A stretch of 64,000 nt of DNA, taken from positions 620,001 through 684,000 of the forward strand of contig NZ_CP032482.1 of the NCBI RefSeq assembly GCF_003600645.1, written 5' to 3'. This document shows positions 44,985-55,006 of the stretch, piece after piece (position 1 is the first letter of the stretch; the number at the start of each line of letters is the position of its first letter). A model generated the notes under the pieces. The model ran no database searches. It saw nothing but the letters and a program-made list of their open reading frames with translations, and had not been told where the DNA came from. A program made the translations under genes and the position numbers. Origin of the DNA: Yersinia rochesterensis. Its GTDB lineage: Bacteria; Pseudomonadota; Gammaproteobacteria; Enterobacterales; Enterobacteriaceae.

Positions 44985-46574
44985 ATGAGTCAATTCTCTA
45001 CGACCACATCGGGTGATTATCTGATGGCTTTGGATGCAGGCACCGGCAGTGTTCGGGCTGTGATATTTGACCTTAATGGTCATCAGATAGCCGCCGGACA
45101 GGCTGAATGGCTACACCTGCCAGTACCCGATGTCCCAGGGTCAATGGAGTTTGACTTAACCACCAACTGGAAGTTGACCTGCCAGTGCATCCGTCAGGCG
45201 CTGCATCAGGCCAACCTACCCGCCAGTGCTATCCGTGCGGTAGCGGCATGCTCAATGCGCGAGGGCATCGTGCTCTATGATCGCAGCGGCAAACCTATCT
45301 GGGCCTGTGCCAATGTGGATGCGCGTGCTAGCCGCGAAGTCAGCGAATTAAAAGAGTTACACAACAATGGATTTGAACTCGAAGTCTATCAATGTTCTGG
45401 TCAAACACTGGCCTTGAGTGCCATGCCACGGTTACTGTGGCTGGCGCATTACCGCCCAGATATTTATCGTCAGGCCGGGACATTGACTATGATAAGTGAC
45501 TGGCTGGCAAATATGCTCAGCGGCGAGCTGGCGGTTGACCCCTCCAATGCGGGCACCACCGGAATGCTGGATTTAGTCACTCGCAACTGGCAACCGAATT
45601 TGTTGGAAATGGCCGGATTACGCGCCGATATCTTATCGCCGGTCAAAGAGACGGGCACTTTACTCGGGCATGTCACCGCGCAAGCGGCAGAAGAGAGTGG
45701 TTTGCAGGTCGGGACGCCAGTCATCATGGGCGGTGGCGATGTCCAACTCGGCTGCTTGGGACTTGGCGTGGTAAAACCGGGCCAAACCGCGGTGTTGGGC
45801 GGCACTTTCTGGCAGCAAGTCGTTAACTTGCCCAAGCCGATTACTGACCCCAATATGAATACGCGCATTAACCCGCATGTCATTCCTGGCATGGTGCAAG
45901 CGGAATCCATCAGCTTCTTTACTGGCCTGACTATGCGCTGGTTCCGTGATGCATTTTGCGCCGAAGAGAAATTACTCGCCCAACGGCTGGGGATTGATAC
46001 TTACAGTTTGCTGGAAGATATGGCGGCGCGGGTGCCCGCTGGCGCTTACGGGGTGATGCCGATTTTCTCTGATGTCATGCGCTTTAAATCTTGGTATCAC
46101 GCCGCCCCTTCCTTTATTAACCTGTCGCTCGACCCTGAAAAATGTAACAAAGCGACCTTATTCCGTGCGCTGGAAGAGAACGCCGCGATTGTCTCGGCTT
46201 GTAATTTGGCCCAAATTGCAGAGTTCTCCGGCGTCAAAGCTTCTTCGGTGGTATTTGCCGGTGGCGGTTCAAAAGGCAAACTGTGGAGCCAGATCCTGGC
46301 CGATGTGACCGGCATTCCAGTCCGTGTACCGGTAGTTAAAGAGGCCACGGCATTAGGTTGCGCCATTGCGGCGGGGGTGGGGGTCGGGCTATATGAAGCG
46401 CTCGATAAAACTGGCGAGCGTCTAGTGCGCTGGGAGCGGGAATATCAGCCCAATCCTGAACATAAAGCACTTTATCAGGCGGCTAAAATCAACTGGCAAG
46501 CGGTGTATACCGACCAACTGACATTAGTAGACAGTGGGCTGACGACCTCCCTGTGGAAAGCCCCTGGCCTCTAA
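44985..46574 (+). CDS. lsrK: Autoinducer-2 kinase LsrK
   Basis: 529 residues, FGGY carbohydrate kinase family, same length as E. coli LsrK. The N-terminal phosphate site is [16 protein letters not shown] near residue 14, and the ATP-domain motif is [15 protein letters not shown] near residue 423. It phosphorylates imported AI-2, trapping it in the cell and producing the LsrR inducer. AGAGGA precedes the ATG. The gap to lsrR holds a repeat element, so it may have its own promoter or be co-transcribed. Confidence 0.95.
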   Translation: MSQFSTTTSGDYLMALDAGTGSVRAVIFDLNGHQIAAGQAEWLHLPVPDVPGSMEFDLTTNWKLTCQCIRQALHQANLPASAIRAVAACSMREGIVLYDRSGKPIWACANVDARASREVSELKELHNNGFELEVYQCSGQTLALSAMPRLLWLAHYRPDIYRQAGTLTMISDWLANMLSGELAVDPSNAGTTGMLDLVTRNWQPNLLEMAGLRADILSPVKETGTLLGHVTAQAAEESGLQVGTPVIMGGGDVQLGCLGLGVVKPGQTAVLGGTFWQQVVNLPKPITDPNMNTRINPHVIPGMVQAESISFFTGLTMRWFRDAFCAEEKLLAQRLGIDTYSLLEDMAARVPAGAYGVMPIFSDVMRFKSWYHAAPSFINLSLDPEKCNKATLFRALEENAAIVSACNLAQIAEFSGVKASSVVFAGGGSKGKLWSQILADVTGIPVRVPVVKEATALGCAIAAGVGVGLYEALDKTGERLVRWEREYQPNPEHKALYQAAKINWQAVYTDQLTLVDSGLTTSLWKAPGL

Positions 46575-46701
46575 AATTGGCTATCTTACTGGCCAGCTTG
46601 AGCTTCGGGGCAGTGCTCGCCTCCGTCACGTACTGCGTGTACGCTCCGTTGGCTGTGCGCTGTCCGCACTCAATCTGCCTGCGCCGATGACGCCAATTGG
46701 T
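46575..46701. repeat. Palindromic intergenic repeat after lsrK
   Basis: A 127-bp unit bounded by ATTGGCTAT and ACGCCAAT with an internal imperfect palindrome (CGTCACGTACTGCGTGTACG). It is the long version of the element at 44842-44912. Such units are common in Yersinia intergenic DNA, possibly as 3' mRNA hairpins. Confidence 0.55.
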
Positions 46702-46804
46702 TATATTGTTTGATAAGGGCAAACAGCCCAAATGTGAAACGGCGGGGAAACGTGCCGTTGGGGTCGTAGCGACGTGAGTCGCCGGAGCGCCCCTAGGTAC
46801 GGTC

Positions 46805-46833
46805 AACTCGCCGCTCTCGGTGTATTGTATAAT
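46805..46833 (+). promoter_or_regulatory. Possible waaQ promoter
   Basis: A perfect TATAAT at 46828-46833 lies 64 bases before the chosen waaQ start; the -35 region (near 46805) is poor. Confidence 0.3.
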
Positions 46834-46896
46834 CAAATAAAAAATTGCCATGCAGTAAACGGCTGGTATAGCATTACAGCCCCTCTTTCGTTGCCG

Positions 46897-48063
46897 ATGA
46901 TGGCGCATCCTATGATGAATACATCAAATAAGACAGAATCACCTGCCGGGCAACTTTCTGCTCCTGCTCCTGCCGATAATTTATCGGTCATACTGCGGGA
47001 GAAAGAGAATGTTAAGCGCATTTTAGTGATTAAATTACGCCATTTCGGCGATGTTCTCCTGACAACTCCTTTGCTGAATACGTTGAAAGCCAACTATCCA
47101 CAGGCGAAAATCGACGTGTTGCTGTATGGCGGAACGCAAGAAATGTTGCGAGAGAACAAAACAGTTAATCATGCATTTATTGTCGATCGCGGCCTCAAAC
47201 ATGCGGGCTTAAAGGCGCAAATTAGCGGTGAAAAAGCGCTGTTTAATGCATTGAAAGCACACCATTATGATCTGATCCTCAATTTATCTGATCAATGGCG
47301 GGCCGCAGCCTATTGTCGTTTATTAAAACCGGGCTTTAGTATTGGTTTTCATTATCCGAAACGCGATACCTGGTTATGGCGCTACTGTCATTCCACATTA
47401 GTCGATATTCCCAATGCAGCCGAACGGCACACTGTTCTCAATAATTTGGATATTCTCGCGCCGTTACATCTCACGGATATCAGCACTGACGTCACGATGG
47501 CTTATGGCCCGCATGACATTGAGCGGGTAAAACAACTGTGTCAGCAACATAACATTGCTGATTACATCTTGATTCAACCCTCTGCGCGCTGGAAGTTCAA
47601 AACCTGGGCCAGTGAGTCATTCAGCCAATTGATAAACCATCTCACCGAACAAGGTGAAACTGTGTTGCTAACTGGCGGTAAAGACAAAGCTGAACTGGAT
47701 TATATCGCCGACATCATTGCAGGCTGCACACAGCCTGAAAAAGTGATTAATTTATCCGGCCTCTTGGCACTGCCAGAACTTGCTGTCTTGATAGATAACG
47801 CTAAGCTATTTATTGGTGTAGATTCTGTGGCAATGCATATGGCGGCTGCATTACAAACCTCGGCAGTGGTGTTATTTGGCCCCAGCAACCTTAACCAATG
47901 GCACCCATGGCAAGCCCCACATACCCTTTTATGGGCCGGACATTACCGCACTTTGCCGCATCCTAATGAGATAGATACCGACACCACCGATCGTTATTTG
48001 AACGCGATCCCGGTGAACGATGTCATAGATGCCGTTGATGATTGGCGGACTCAAAGCCAGTGA
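46897..48063 (+). CDS. waaQ: LPS heptosyltransferase III (WaaQ/RfaQ)
   Basis: 388 residues from the ATG at 46897, GT9 family. The N-terminal KRILVIKLRHFGDVLLTTPL (about 39-58) is typical of heptosyltransferases; the C-terminal ADP-heptose-binding half has QPSARWKFKTWASESFSQLI and GVDSVAMHMAAALQT. It adds a branch heptose to the LPS inner core. The first 35 residues are a non-conserved extension, so translation may begin at one of the ATGs at 46897-46915. It is followed by waaL, in keeping with an LPS core function. Confidence 0.88.
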   Translation: MMAHPMMNTSNKTESPAGQLSAPAPADNLSVILREKENVKRILVIKLRHFGDVLLTTPLLNTLKANYPQAKIDVLLYGGTQEMLRENKTVNHAFIVDRGLKHAGLKAQISGEKALFNALKAHHYDLILNLSDQWRAAAYCRLLKPGFSIGFHYPKRDTWLWRYCHSTLVDIPNAAERHTVLNNLDILAPLHLTDISTDVTMAYGPHDIERVKQLCQQHNIADYILIQPSARWKFKTWASESFSQLINHLTEQGETVLLTGGKDKAELDYIADIIAGCTQPEKVINLSGLLALPELAVLIDNAKLFIGVDSVAMHMAAALQTSAVVLFGPSNLNQWHPWQAPHTLLWAGHYRTLPHPNEIDTDTTDRYLNAIPVNDVIDAVDDWRTQSQ

Positions 48064-48080
48064 TGAGCCAATAGACGACT

Positions 48081-48127
48081 TGTTTTTAATAACAGACTGT
48101 TTTTAATAACGGCCTGTTTTTAATAAC
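48081..48127. repeat. Three 17-bp tandem repeats between waaQ and waaL
   Basis: TGTTTTTAATAAC starts at 48081, 48098 and 48115, an exact 17-bp period with variable four-base linkers. Confidence 0.85.
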
Positions 48128-48179
48128 ATATTTGTATCAGCCAATTTTTGGCTTCCAACCAGCTTAAGCTGAGAGAATT

Positions 48180-49424
48180 ATGATAACCCCAACGACTTCT
48201 GCGCCGGGCATGTCCCCGGCTCACCTGCGCAGTGAAATACTGAGCGGTTTTGCTGCATTGCTGTTAGGTATTGCCCTGCCGACGTCGAATCCACTGATTA
48301 ATATATCTCTGGTTTTAATCCTTATTAGCCTGATTATTAACCGTAAATCACTGCAATTAAAGCCTTTACTGACGAATCCATTAGTCTATCTGCCCGCCGC
48401 CATGTTTGCGCTATTGGCACTGTCACTGCTGTTTCATCACAATAGCTATGGCCCAGAAATGGTGAGTAAGGATAAGAAATTTCTTTATATCTTGCCGCTG
48501 GCTCTGTTCTTTATTAACCAGCCACAGCGGGTAAAACTATTTTGTATTGGTTTCCTGGCCGCTAACACCGTGGTGTTGGCAGGTTCATTGGCTGTTGGGG
48601 TGTTACACATACCAATCGGACATATCGACCCCGCCAATCCAACTCTCTTTAAACTGCAAATTACCCAGAACTTCTTCTTGGCCTTGTCGGCGATACTGTG
48701 GCTGATGTTGGCCTTCAAAAATCAGGGCTGGAAACGCTGGGGCTATGGTCTGCTTGTGGCAGCCGCCTGCTACAGTGTTCTGTTTGTGGTCTTGGGCCGC
48801 ACAGGATATGTCGCACTGGTTGTCGGGCTAGGTGTGTGGCTGTTCTTTTCGCTGGGTCGCTGGCAACGCTGGCTATTCGTCGTGCTGGGGGCCATTGCAT
48901 TTGTTGCCGTGCTGCTGATTCCCAATAAAACCACGCAGCGGATAACTCAGGGCATTGATGAGATTAAAGTCTGCATGGCCGCGCCTGCGGCTAATGCCAC
49001 TGGCGCTTGTCGCACGTCGATGGGGCAACGCTCGGCTTTTGCTATTGAGGCCGTCAGGTTAATTAAAGACGCCCCTATTCTGGGTCACGGTGCCGGTGGT
49101 TTCTATTACGAAGATCCGGCAATAAATTACAAAATCAACAATCCACATAACCAATATCTGTTGGAAACTATCCAGTCCGGTGTGGTGGGCTTAATTATTT
49201 TCCTGGCCTGGATTGTCTGCTGTTACCGTGTTATTTGGCAACAGACACCGGCTCTGCGTAATGTCTTGCTGGCTGTATTGACCAGCTATATGGCGTGTAA
49301 CTTCTTTAATTCATTCCTGCTGGATTCTTCGGAAGGCCATCTGTTTATGATTTTTGTCGCCATTCTGGCAGGGTATTCTGTAGCAAACACTCAGCAAGGT
49401 TCGGATAAGCGGCTAACCGAGTGA
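48180..49424 (+). CDS. waaL: O-antigen ligase (WaaL/RfaL-type)
   Basis: 414 residues with about 11-12 membrane segments and a large periplasmic loop (about 250-325) containing GACRTSMGQRSAFAIEAVRL and the conserved GHGAGGFYYEDPAIN, then NNPHNQYLLETIQSG. The H-N-Q-Y motif and the R residues in the loop mark the Wzy/WaaL ligase superfamily. It joins undecaprenyl-linked O-antigen to lipid A-core at the periplasmic face. Context with waaQ favours ligase over Wzy polymerase. Confidence 0.85.
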   Translation: MITPTTSAPGMSPAHLRSEILSGFAALLLGIALPTSNPLINISLVLILISLIINRKSLQLKPLLTNPLVYLPAAMFALLALSLLFHHNSYGPEMVSKDKKFLYILPLALFFINQPQRVKLFCIGFLAANTVVLAGSLAVGVLHIPIGHIDPANPTLFKLQITQNFFLALSAILWLMLAFKNQGWKRWGYGLLVAAACYSVLFVVLGRTGYVALVVGLGVWLFFSLGRWQRWLFVVLGAIAFVAVLLIPNKTTQRITQGIDEIKVCMAAPAANATGACRTSMGQRSAFAIEAVRLIKDAPILGHGAGGFYYEDPAINYKINNPHNQYLLETIQSGVVGLIIFLAWIVCCYRVIWQQTPALRNVLLAVLTSYMACNFFNSFLLDSSEGHLFMIFVAILAGYSVANTQQGSDKRLTE

Positions 49425-49454
49425 TAAGCATATTCGATATTACTGGCTAACTCG

Positions 49455-49480
49455 CGGCTCCTTATGGGGGCCGTTTTTTT
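49455..49480 (+). terminator. Terminator after waaL
   Basis: CGGCTCC (49455-49461) pairs with GGGGCCG (49467-49473, one wobble), followed by seven T residues. Confidence 0.75.
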
Positions 49481-50658
49481 ACCCCTATCATTATCATGGA
49501 TTATATCATGATAGAGGTTCTAAAATTTAAGATATTTCTTTAATGAGAACGCCAAAATGTATATTGGAATAGTAAATTATTTAATGAAATGTGAGCTTGC
49601 AAACTAAATTAACCCGTTTTATTTACGTTATTTTTTTATAGTGTGAGAATAATGCCCCTTAAATGGGGATAATTCCTACATGATTTTCATCAGCATAGTC
49701 TTTCACTTTGGCAGACATTTCAACATGAAACATCAATCTTTCTAATCTTACTATTAAGATAATTCAGTTTTTATTTATTAAAATTAATCCGTTACAGCAG
49801 TGTTTTATGCTGATTTGTTTGTTTTATTAAAAGTAAAACACTCACTTTTATCTTTTTTGTGGCGTTAGATTTCCATGGTTTCTGTTAAGGAGGATGAAAA
49901 TTTAAAAATTAACGTTTTAATAACAATATCAAGGATGAATCTAAATGGATATTGAATGAAATACAAATAATTATTATTTAATCACGTATTTTATTGATTT
50001 TTAAGATCAGAGTTGCTAAGCGATATGGTGATAAAAAAGGTATATGGCTTTGTTTTATAAAAACCAAAGTACAAGTTATAAGCCCAGTATTTGTTTGGTT
50101 ATTTCTGTGATTAAAAGGGCTGTTATAAGCTCGAAAATGAGAAAATGCAGAGAATTCTTCTAAGAAATGGACTATTTTTTTACAAAGAATGGATTGTTTA
50201 ACTTTTTGAATTTAAAGGTTTTTTTAATTAAATTTTTAAGGGGTAATCATTAAGCTTAGACGATGAAGTTAGCAAGTGCAACATAGCATGAATTCTATTT
50301 GTGCTTGCATAATTGAAAGAGTGACATTCTTGGAATCATCCTAAATGGCTTCTATAAATAAAACAGATTTCTATGCTAATGGAATGGCTTTTATTCAGTG
50401 AATTAAACTGGGAAGTTTTTCTCTGAATATATAAAATGATGACTCAGATCACTATTAGAAAATTCTGATGTATGTGATAATTTTTGCAACAATTTACATA
50501 TTGTCATGTTTGGTCTACTTTTCGGACATAATGCAATAGTTTTAAAGGAAGCTATGATAAGTATGTATTTATATCGGTAAGTGGGTCCTGGTGAATCTGT
50601 TTTTAGGGTAAACAGAATCTACATTTAACTTAATTTATCCAACGTCATTGAGAACATC
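49481..50658. other. 1.2-kb AT-rich gap upstream of arcD
   Basis: No ORF with coding character and no recognised RNA family was found in either strand. The sequence is very AT-rich with many A/T runs, unlike other gaps in the window. It may hold a long regulatory region for arcDA, a decayed segment, or an unrecognised small RNA. Confidence 0.5.
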
Positions 50659-52167
50659 ATGGCCAATTCATCTACGAATAAATTATCTCTACCGGCCCTA
50701 ACGTCTTTAGTGGTTGGTTCAATGATCGGTGCCGGCATATTTTCATTACCAGCAACTTTCGGGCGGGCAACGGGGGGGTTTGGTGCGCTTATCGCCTGGT
50801 GTATCGCTGGTGGTGGTATGTTAATGCTGGCGTTTGTTTTTCAAACATTAGCGCAGCGCAAACCTAATCTGGATTCCGGTGTATTCATTTACGCCAAAGA
50901 GGGCTTCGGGGATTATCTTGGTTTTGCAGCAGCATTAGGGTTTTGGGCCGGTACTTGTATTGGTAACGTTTCTTACTTTGTGCTTATCAAATCAACTTTA
51001 GGGGCATTCTTCCCACTATTTGGTGACGGTAATACTATCCCCGCCGTATTGGTGGCCTCCGTTATTTTATGGGGATTTCATATCCTGATATTGCGAGGAG
51101 TTAAAGAAGCCGCAGCAATTAATACCATCGCCACTTTCGCAAAAATAATTCCTATCTTCATTTTCGTCATCGTGCTGATTTTTGCCTTTAAAGGTGATGT
51201 ATTTGCACTGAATTTCTGGGGCACGCCAGATGTGGTTAAGAGTGTTGATTTATCCCATCTGAATGACTACGGCTATGTCGGCCATGCTGCGGCAGTGATG
51301 CCAGTGGTTGCGGAACCTGAATCATTATTCTCCCAAGTCCGTAGCACCATGTTGGTGACGGTATTTGTGTTCTTAGGTATTGAAGGCGCGAGCGTTTATT
51401 CGCGTTATGCCAAAGAACGTAGTCATGTTGGTATCGCCACTGTTTTGGGCTTTATTGGAGTGCTGTGTCTGCTGGTGCTGATCACCATGTTGTCTTACGG
51501 TGTGCTGCTACGTCCTGACCTTGCGGCATTACGTCAGCCATCCATGGCCGGTGTACTGGAAGCTATTGTCGGGCGCTGGGGCGCAATTTTCATCAGCGTG
51601 GGTCTGATTATCTCTGTATTAGGCGCTTATTTATCTTGGTCATTGCTGGCAGCCGAAGTGTTGTTCTCAGCGGCTAAGAGTAAAAGCATGCCAAAAGTGT
51701 TCGCGACTGAAAACCGTAATTCTGTCCCTTCAGCGGCGGTATGGTTGACCAATATCTTTATTCAAGTGTTCTTAATTCTGACACTGTTTACTGATTATGC
51801 TTTCCAGCTAGCATTAGAATTAACCAGCTCATTAACCTTGATCCCTTATTTGTTGGTCGGGGCTTATGGGTTAAAACTGGCCTGGACCGGTGAAACTTAC
51901 GAAACAAATAAACAAGGTCACAAAAAAGATCTTATTTTTGCCATTATCGCGACCTTCTACTCTGCGCTGATGATTTACGCAGGTGGCATGAAATACTTGC
52001 TGCTGTCGGCCATTATTTACGGCCCAGGCACGATTTTGTATCTGATTGCCAAACGTGAACAGCATCAAAAAGCGTTTAATACCTACGAAAGAATACTGTT
52101 TATTGTTCTTATTGTGGCTGCGGTCGCGGCGATTTATAGCATCGCCACCGGAATTATCACCATATAA
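50659..52167 (+). CDS. arcD: Arginine/ornithine-type antiporter of the APC superfamily (ArcD-like)
   Basis: 502 residues with about 12-13 membrane segments. The first helix carries GSMIGAGIFSLP (about residues 17-28), the substrate-site glycine motif of amino acid antiporters, and KPNLDSGVFIYAKEGFGDYL follows. Overall it resembles basic amino acid antiporters linked to arginine deiminase genes. It ends 15 bases before arcA and is surely co-transcribed. Since no arcB is present here, the exchanged product may be citrulline rather than ornithine; that is inference. Confidence 0.85.
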   Translation: MANSSTNKLSLPALTSLVVGSMIGAGIFSLPATFGRATGGFGALIAWCIAGGGMLMLAFVFQTLAQRKPNLDSGVFIYAKEGFGDYLGFAAALGFWAGTCIGNVSYFVLIKSTLGAFFPLFGDGNTIPAVLVASVILWGFHILILRGVKEAAAINTIATFAKIIPIFIFVIVLIFAFKGDVFALNFWGTPDVVKSVDLSHLNDYGYVGHAAAVMPVVAEPESLFSQVRSTMLVTVFVFLGIEGASVYSRYAKERSHVGIATVLGFIGVLCLLVLITMLSYGVLLRPDLAALRQPSMAGVLEAIVGRWGAIFISVGLIISVLGAYLSWSLLAAEVLFSAAKSKSMPKVFATENRNSVPSAAVWLTNIFIQVFLILTLFTDYAFQLALELTSSLTLIPYLLVGAYGLKLAWTGETYETNKQGHKKDLIFAIIATFYSALMIYAGGMKYLLLSAIIYGPGTILYLIAKREQHQKAFNTYERILFIVLIVAAVAAIYSIATGIITI

Positions 52168-52182
52168 TTTATTGGAGCTCTT

Positions 52183-53466
52183 ATGTCAGATAAAGCTAAG
52201 AAAACTCATGGCAAGACAAAATTCGGCGTTCATTCTGAAGTTGGCAAGTTACATAAAGTTATGGTCTGTGCGCCAGGGCGCGCCCATAACCGCCTGACAC
52301 CGAGTAATTGTGATGAATTATTATTTGATGATGTTCTGTGGGTAGAGAGAGCTAAACGCGATCATTTTGATTTCATGACTAAAATGCGCGAACGCGGTGT
52401 TGATGTGGTTGAAATGCATAATCTGCTGGCTGAGACCGTAGCTATTCCGGCAGCGAAAAAGTGGATTCTGGATCAGCAAATTGTGCCAAATGAAGTGTCA
52501 TTGGGCATTCTGCAAGAAACCCGCAACTATCTGGAAAGTCTGGAACCGCGCTTGTTAGCTGAAGTATTGATTGGTGGCTTGTCTACCACTGAACTCCATA
52601 AAGATGGCAAATGTGACAAAGAAGAACTGAAGTTGATCCGTGAAGCGGTTGGTATCACGGAATATCTGTTGCCGCCGTTGCCGAATACCCTTTATACCCG
52701 CGATACCACCTGCTGGATTTATGGTGGTGTGACCCTGAATCCACTGTATTGGCCAGCGCGTCATGAAGAAACTATCCTGACCACGGCTATCTATAAATTC
52801 CACCCTGATTTTGGCGACGCCAATGTGAAAGTGTGGTGGGGTGACCCAACACAGCATCACGGTAGCGCGACCTTAGAGGGGGGCGATGTGATGCCGATTG
52901 GTAACAAAACCGTGTTAATCGGTATGAGTGAGCGCACATCTCATCAGGCCATTACTCAGTTAGCTCAATCGCTATTTAAAGATAGCGCAGGGCAAGTTGA
53001 GCGCGTGATGATTGCTGCCATGCCAAAACTGCGTGCTGCTATGCACTTGGATACCGTGTTCACTTTCTGTGACCGTGATGTAGTGACCCTCTATCCGGCG
53101 ATTGTTAATCAGATTCAAACTTTCTCACTGCGCCCAGATAATGGCCCCACCGGCATTAAATTAAGCCGCGATAAAGGCACTTTTGTCGAGGCGGTGGCAG
53201 GGGCATTAAACCTGAAAAAACTGCGGGTAGTTGAAACTGAGGGGAATGATTACGACACCGAGCGCCAGCAGTGGGACAGCGGTAATAACATGGTCGCACT
53301 GGAGCCGGGTGTGGTGTTGGCTTATGACCGTAATACCAAAACTAATACCCAGTTGCGTAAAGAAGGGGTAGAAGTCATTGAGATCGTCGGCAGTGAGTTA
53401 GGTCGCGGGCGCGGGGGCGGTCACTGTATGACTTGTCCAATTATCAGAGAGCCTGTGGACTACTAA
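52183..53466 (+). CDS. arcA: Arginine deiminase
   Basis: 427 residues of the guanidino-group modifying superfamily. Conserved segments are [16 protein letters not shown] near residue 24, [14 protein letters not shown] near 171, [10 protein letters not shown] near 225, [13 protein letters not shown] near 287 and [15 protein letters not shown] near the C-terminus, where the Cys is the nucleophile. It converts arginine to citrulline and ammonia, raising pH and, with arcB/arcC, yielding ATP. Those two genes are not adjacent. GGAGCTCTT precedes the ATG. Confidence 0.95.
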   Translation: MSDKAKKTHGKTKFGVHSEVGKLHKVMVCAPGRAHNRLTPSNCDELLFDDVLWVERAKRDHFDFMTKMRERGVDVVEMHNLLAETVAIPAAKKWILDQQIVPNEVSLGILQETRNYLESLEPRLLAEVLIGGLSTTELHKDGKCDKEELKLIREAVGITEYLLPPLPNTLYTRDTTCWIYGGVTLNPLYWPARHEETILTTAIYKFHPDFGDANVKVWWGDPTQHHGSATLEGGDVMPIGNKTVLIGMSERTSHQAITQLAQSLFKDSAGQVERVMIAAMPKLRAAMHLDTVFTFCDRDVVTLYPAIVNQIQTFSLRPDNGPTGIKLSRDKGTFVEAVAGALNLKKLRVVETEGNDYDTERQQWDSGNNMVALEPGVVLAYDRNTKTNTQLRKEGVEVIEIVGSELGRGRGGGHCMTCPIIREPVDY

Positions 53467-53620
53467 TCCCCTGCGGCCTTGAAGCCACAGGGTTGTTAGC
53501 TGCTCGCACTCACCCGAATCACTGACTTGAGTCAGCTCATCGGGATTCGTTTGCTGGCTGCCTACTTGTGGCTCCAATGACTTTGGGGATGCTCTGCGGC
53601 CTTGAAGCCACAGCGGAGTT
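53466..53620. repeat. Palindromic repeat element after arcA
   Basis: CTGCGGCCTTGAAGCCACAG occurs at 53471-53490 and again at 53594-53613. Between them lies a palindromic core with CGAATC (53515) against GATTCG (53544) and TGACT/AGTCA (53523, 53530). The pattern is familiar from Yersinia intergenic regions. Confidence 0.65.
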
Positions 53621-53923
53621 TGATTAAAAAATAGCCGATAGTGAGTAGCGGAGTCATGCTATTTCGCTATTGGCTATTTCTCCATTAACTTATCTTTACT
53701 TTTCATGTAAATAATACTACCCATTTCAGCACTAATTGTGCTGATCTACTTTTAGGAATATCTACAGGGAGATTATTAATCACACGATTAAAAATGCTGG
53801 TGCGCCGTATGTCACATATGTCACAGAAAAGTAGCCCAGAAAACAGTAGTCCAGAAAATAAATCGAAAGTGTGAATAACTAATCTGCAATAATTTTGAAA
53901 ACCTGACTCAACGAGATCTTATA

Positions 53924-55006
53924 GTGAAGATAAAAACAGTCGTCACCTTGCTTTTAACGTTTCTTCTCGCAGCTTGCGACCGAACTCCCCCAGAAGTCGT
54001 GGAAAGTGTGCGCCCGGTAAAAATATTTATCGTCGAAGACAGTGGGCAAAATGGGACTCGTTATTTCCCGGCACGGTTACAGGCGGGTGATGAAACCCAG
54101 CTCTCCTTTAAACGCAGTGGGCAGCTGCAACAGTTATTGGTTCGCGAAGGCGAGCAGGTGAAAAAAGGCCAGGTGATTGCCAAACTGAATGACACTGACC
54201 TGAGATTGAGAGTCAGGGATCGTCAATCCACCTTTAACCTGGCACGAGATCAATTTAACCGATTCAATACCTTACAAGGGCAAAGAGCAGTCTCACGCGC
54301 CGAGTTGGATGTTCGCCGCGCCGAGATGGAATCGGCACGTGCGGGATTAGAAATTGCGCAAAAAGAACTCAGTGACGCCACTATTACCGCCCCGTTTGAT
54401 GGCATTATCGCCAATGTTAATGCGCGTAACCATCAGGTCATGGCCCCAGGCCAAGCAGTGGCGACATTAAGCGCCTTGGATACGTTGGATGTGGTCTTCA
54501 GTGTGCCAGAGCGCCTGTTTACCACGCTCGACATCAGCAACCGCAACTATAAGCCGACGGTATTGCTTAACCATATGCCGGGGCGTGAATTTATTGCTGA
54601 ATATAAAGAACATACCACCTCGACAACTTCGGCTTCCCAGACTTTCCAGGTGACACTGACGATGAAGCGCCCGGCGGATATGCCATTGCTTTCTGGTATC
54701 AGTGGGCGGGTAAGAATTAACTCTGGCAATCTGTCAGGCACTGACCACCCGACCATCGTCGTGCCAGTCGAAGCAGTATTTAACCCTGATAGCACCCAGT
54801 TGAATGATGCTCGGGTTTGGGTCATCAAAAATGATGAAGGCCAGTTACACGTTGAGGAACGCAAAGTACAAGTGGGCCAATTGACCGCGAACGGCATTCA
54901 AATCACTTCTGGATTGGCTGATGGTGAGCAGATTGTCGCCGCAGGCACCGGTGAGCTTCGTCCAAATCAAGTTGTTCGGGCTTGGGTACGTGAGCGGGGT
55001 CTCTAA
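53924..55006 (+). CDS. RND efflux periplasmic adaptor lipoprotein
   Basis: 360 residues, HlyD/AcrA-type membrane fusion protein. A lipoprotein signal with lipobox LLAAC puts the acylated Cys near residue 18. The barrel-sandwich hybrid begins FKRSGQLQQLLVREGEQVKKGQVIAKLND (about 63-90), followed by a short coiled hairpin (QGQRAVSRAELDVRRAEMES) and beta-barrel domains (ATITAPFDGIIANV at about 150). GTG start at 53924; ribosome binding site weak. It ends one base into the pump gene. No outer-membrane factor gene follows, so TolC is the likely partner. Confidence 0.88.
   Translation: MKIKTVVTLLLTFLLAACDRTPPEVVESVRPVKIFIVEDSGQNGTRYFPARLQAGDETQLSFKRSGQLQQLLVREGEQVKKGQVIAKLNDTDLRLRVRDRQSTFNLARDQFNRFNTLQGQRAVSRAELDVRRAEMESARAGLEIAQKELSDATITAPFDGIIANVNARNHQVMAPGQAVATLSALDTLDVVFSVPERLFTTLDISNRNYKPTVLLNHMPGREFIAEYKEHTTSTTSASQTFQVTLTMKRPADMPLLSGISGRVRINSGNLSGTDHPTIVVPVEAVFNPDSTQLNDARVWVIKNDEGQLHVEERKVQVGQLTANGIQITSGLADGEQIVAAGTGELRPNQVVRAWVRERGL

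Noticed and set aside
46489..46908. 139-codon minus-strand frame over the lsrK end and repeat
   Set aside because: It crosses an intergenic repeat and the lsrK 3' end in antisense; the translation is low in recognisable features.
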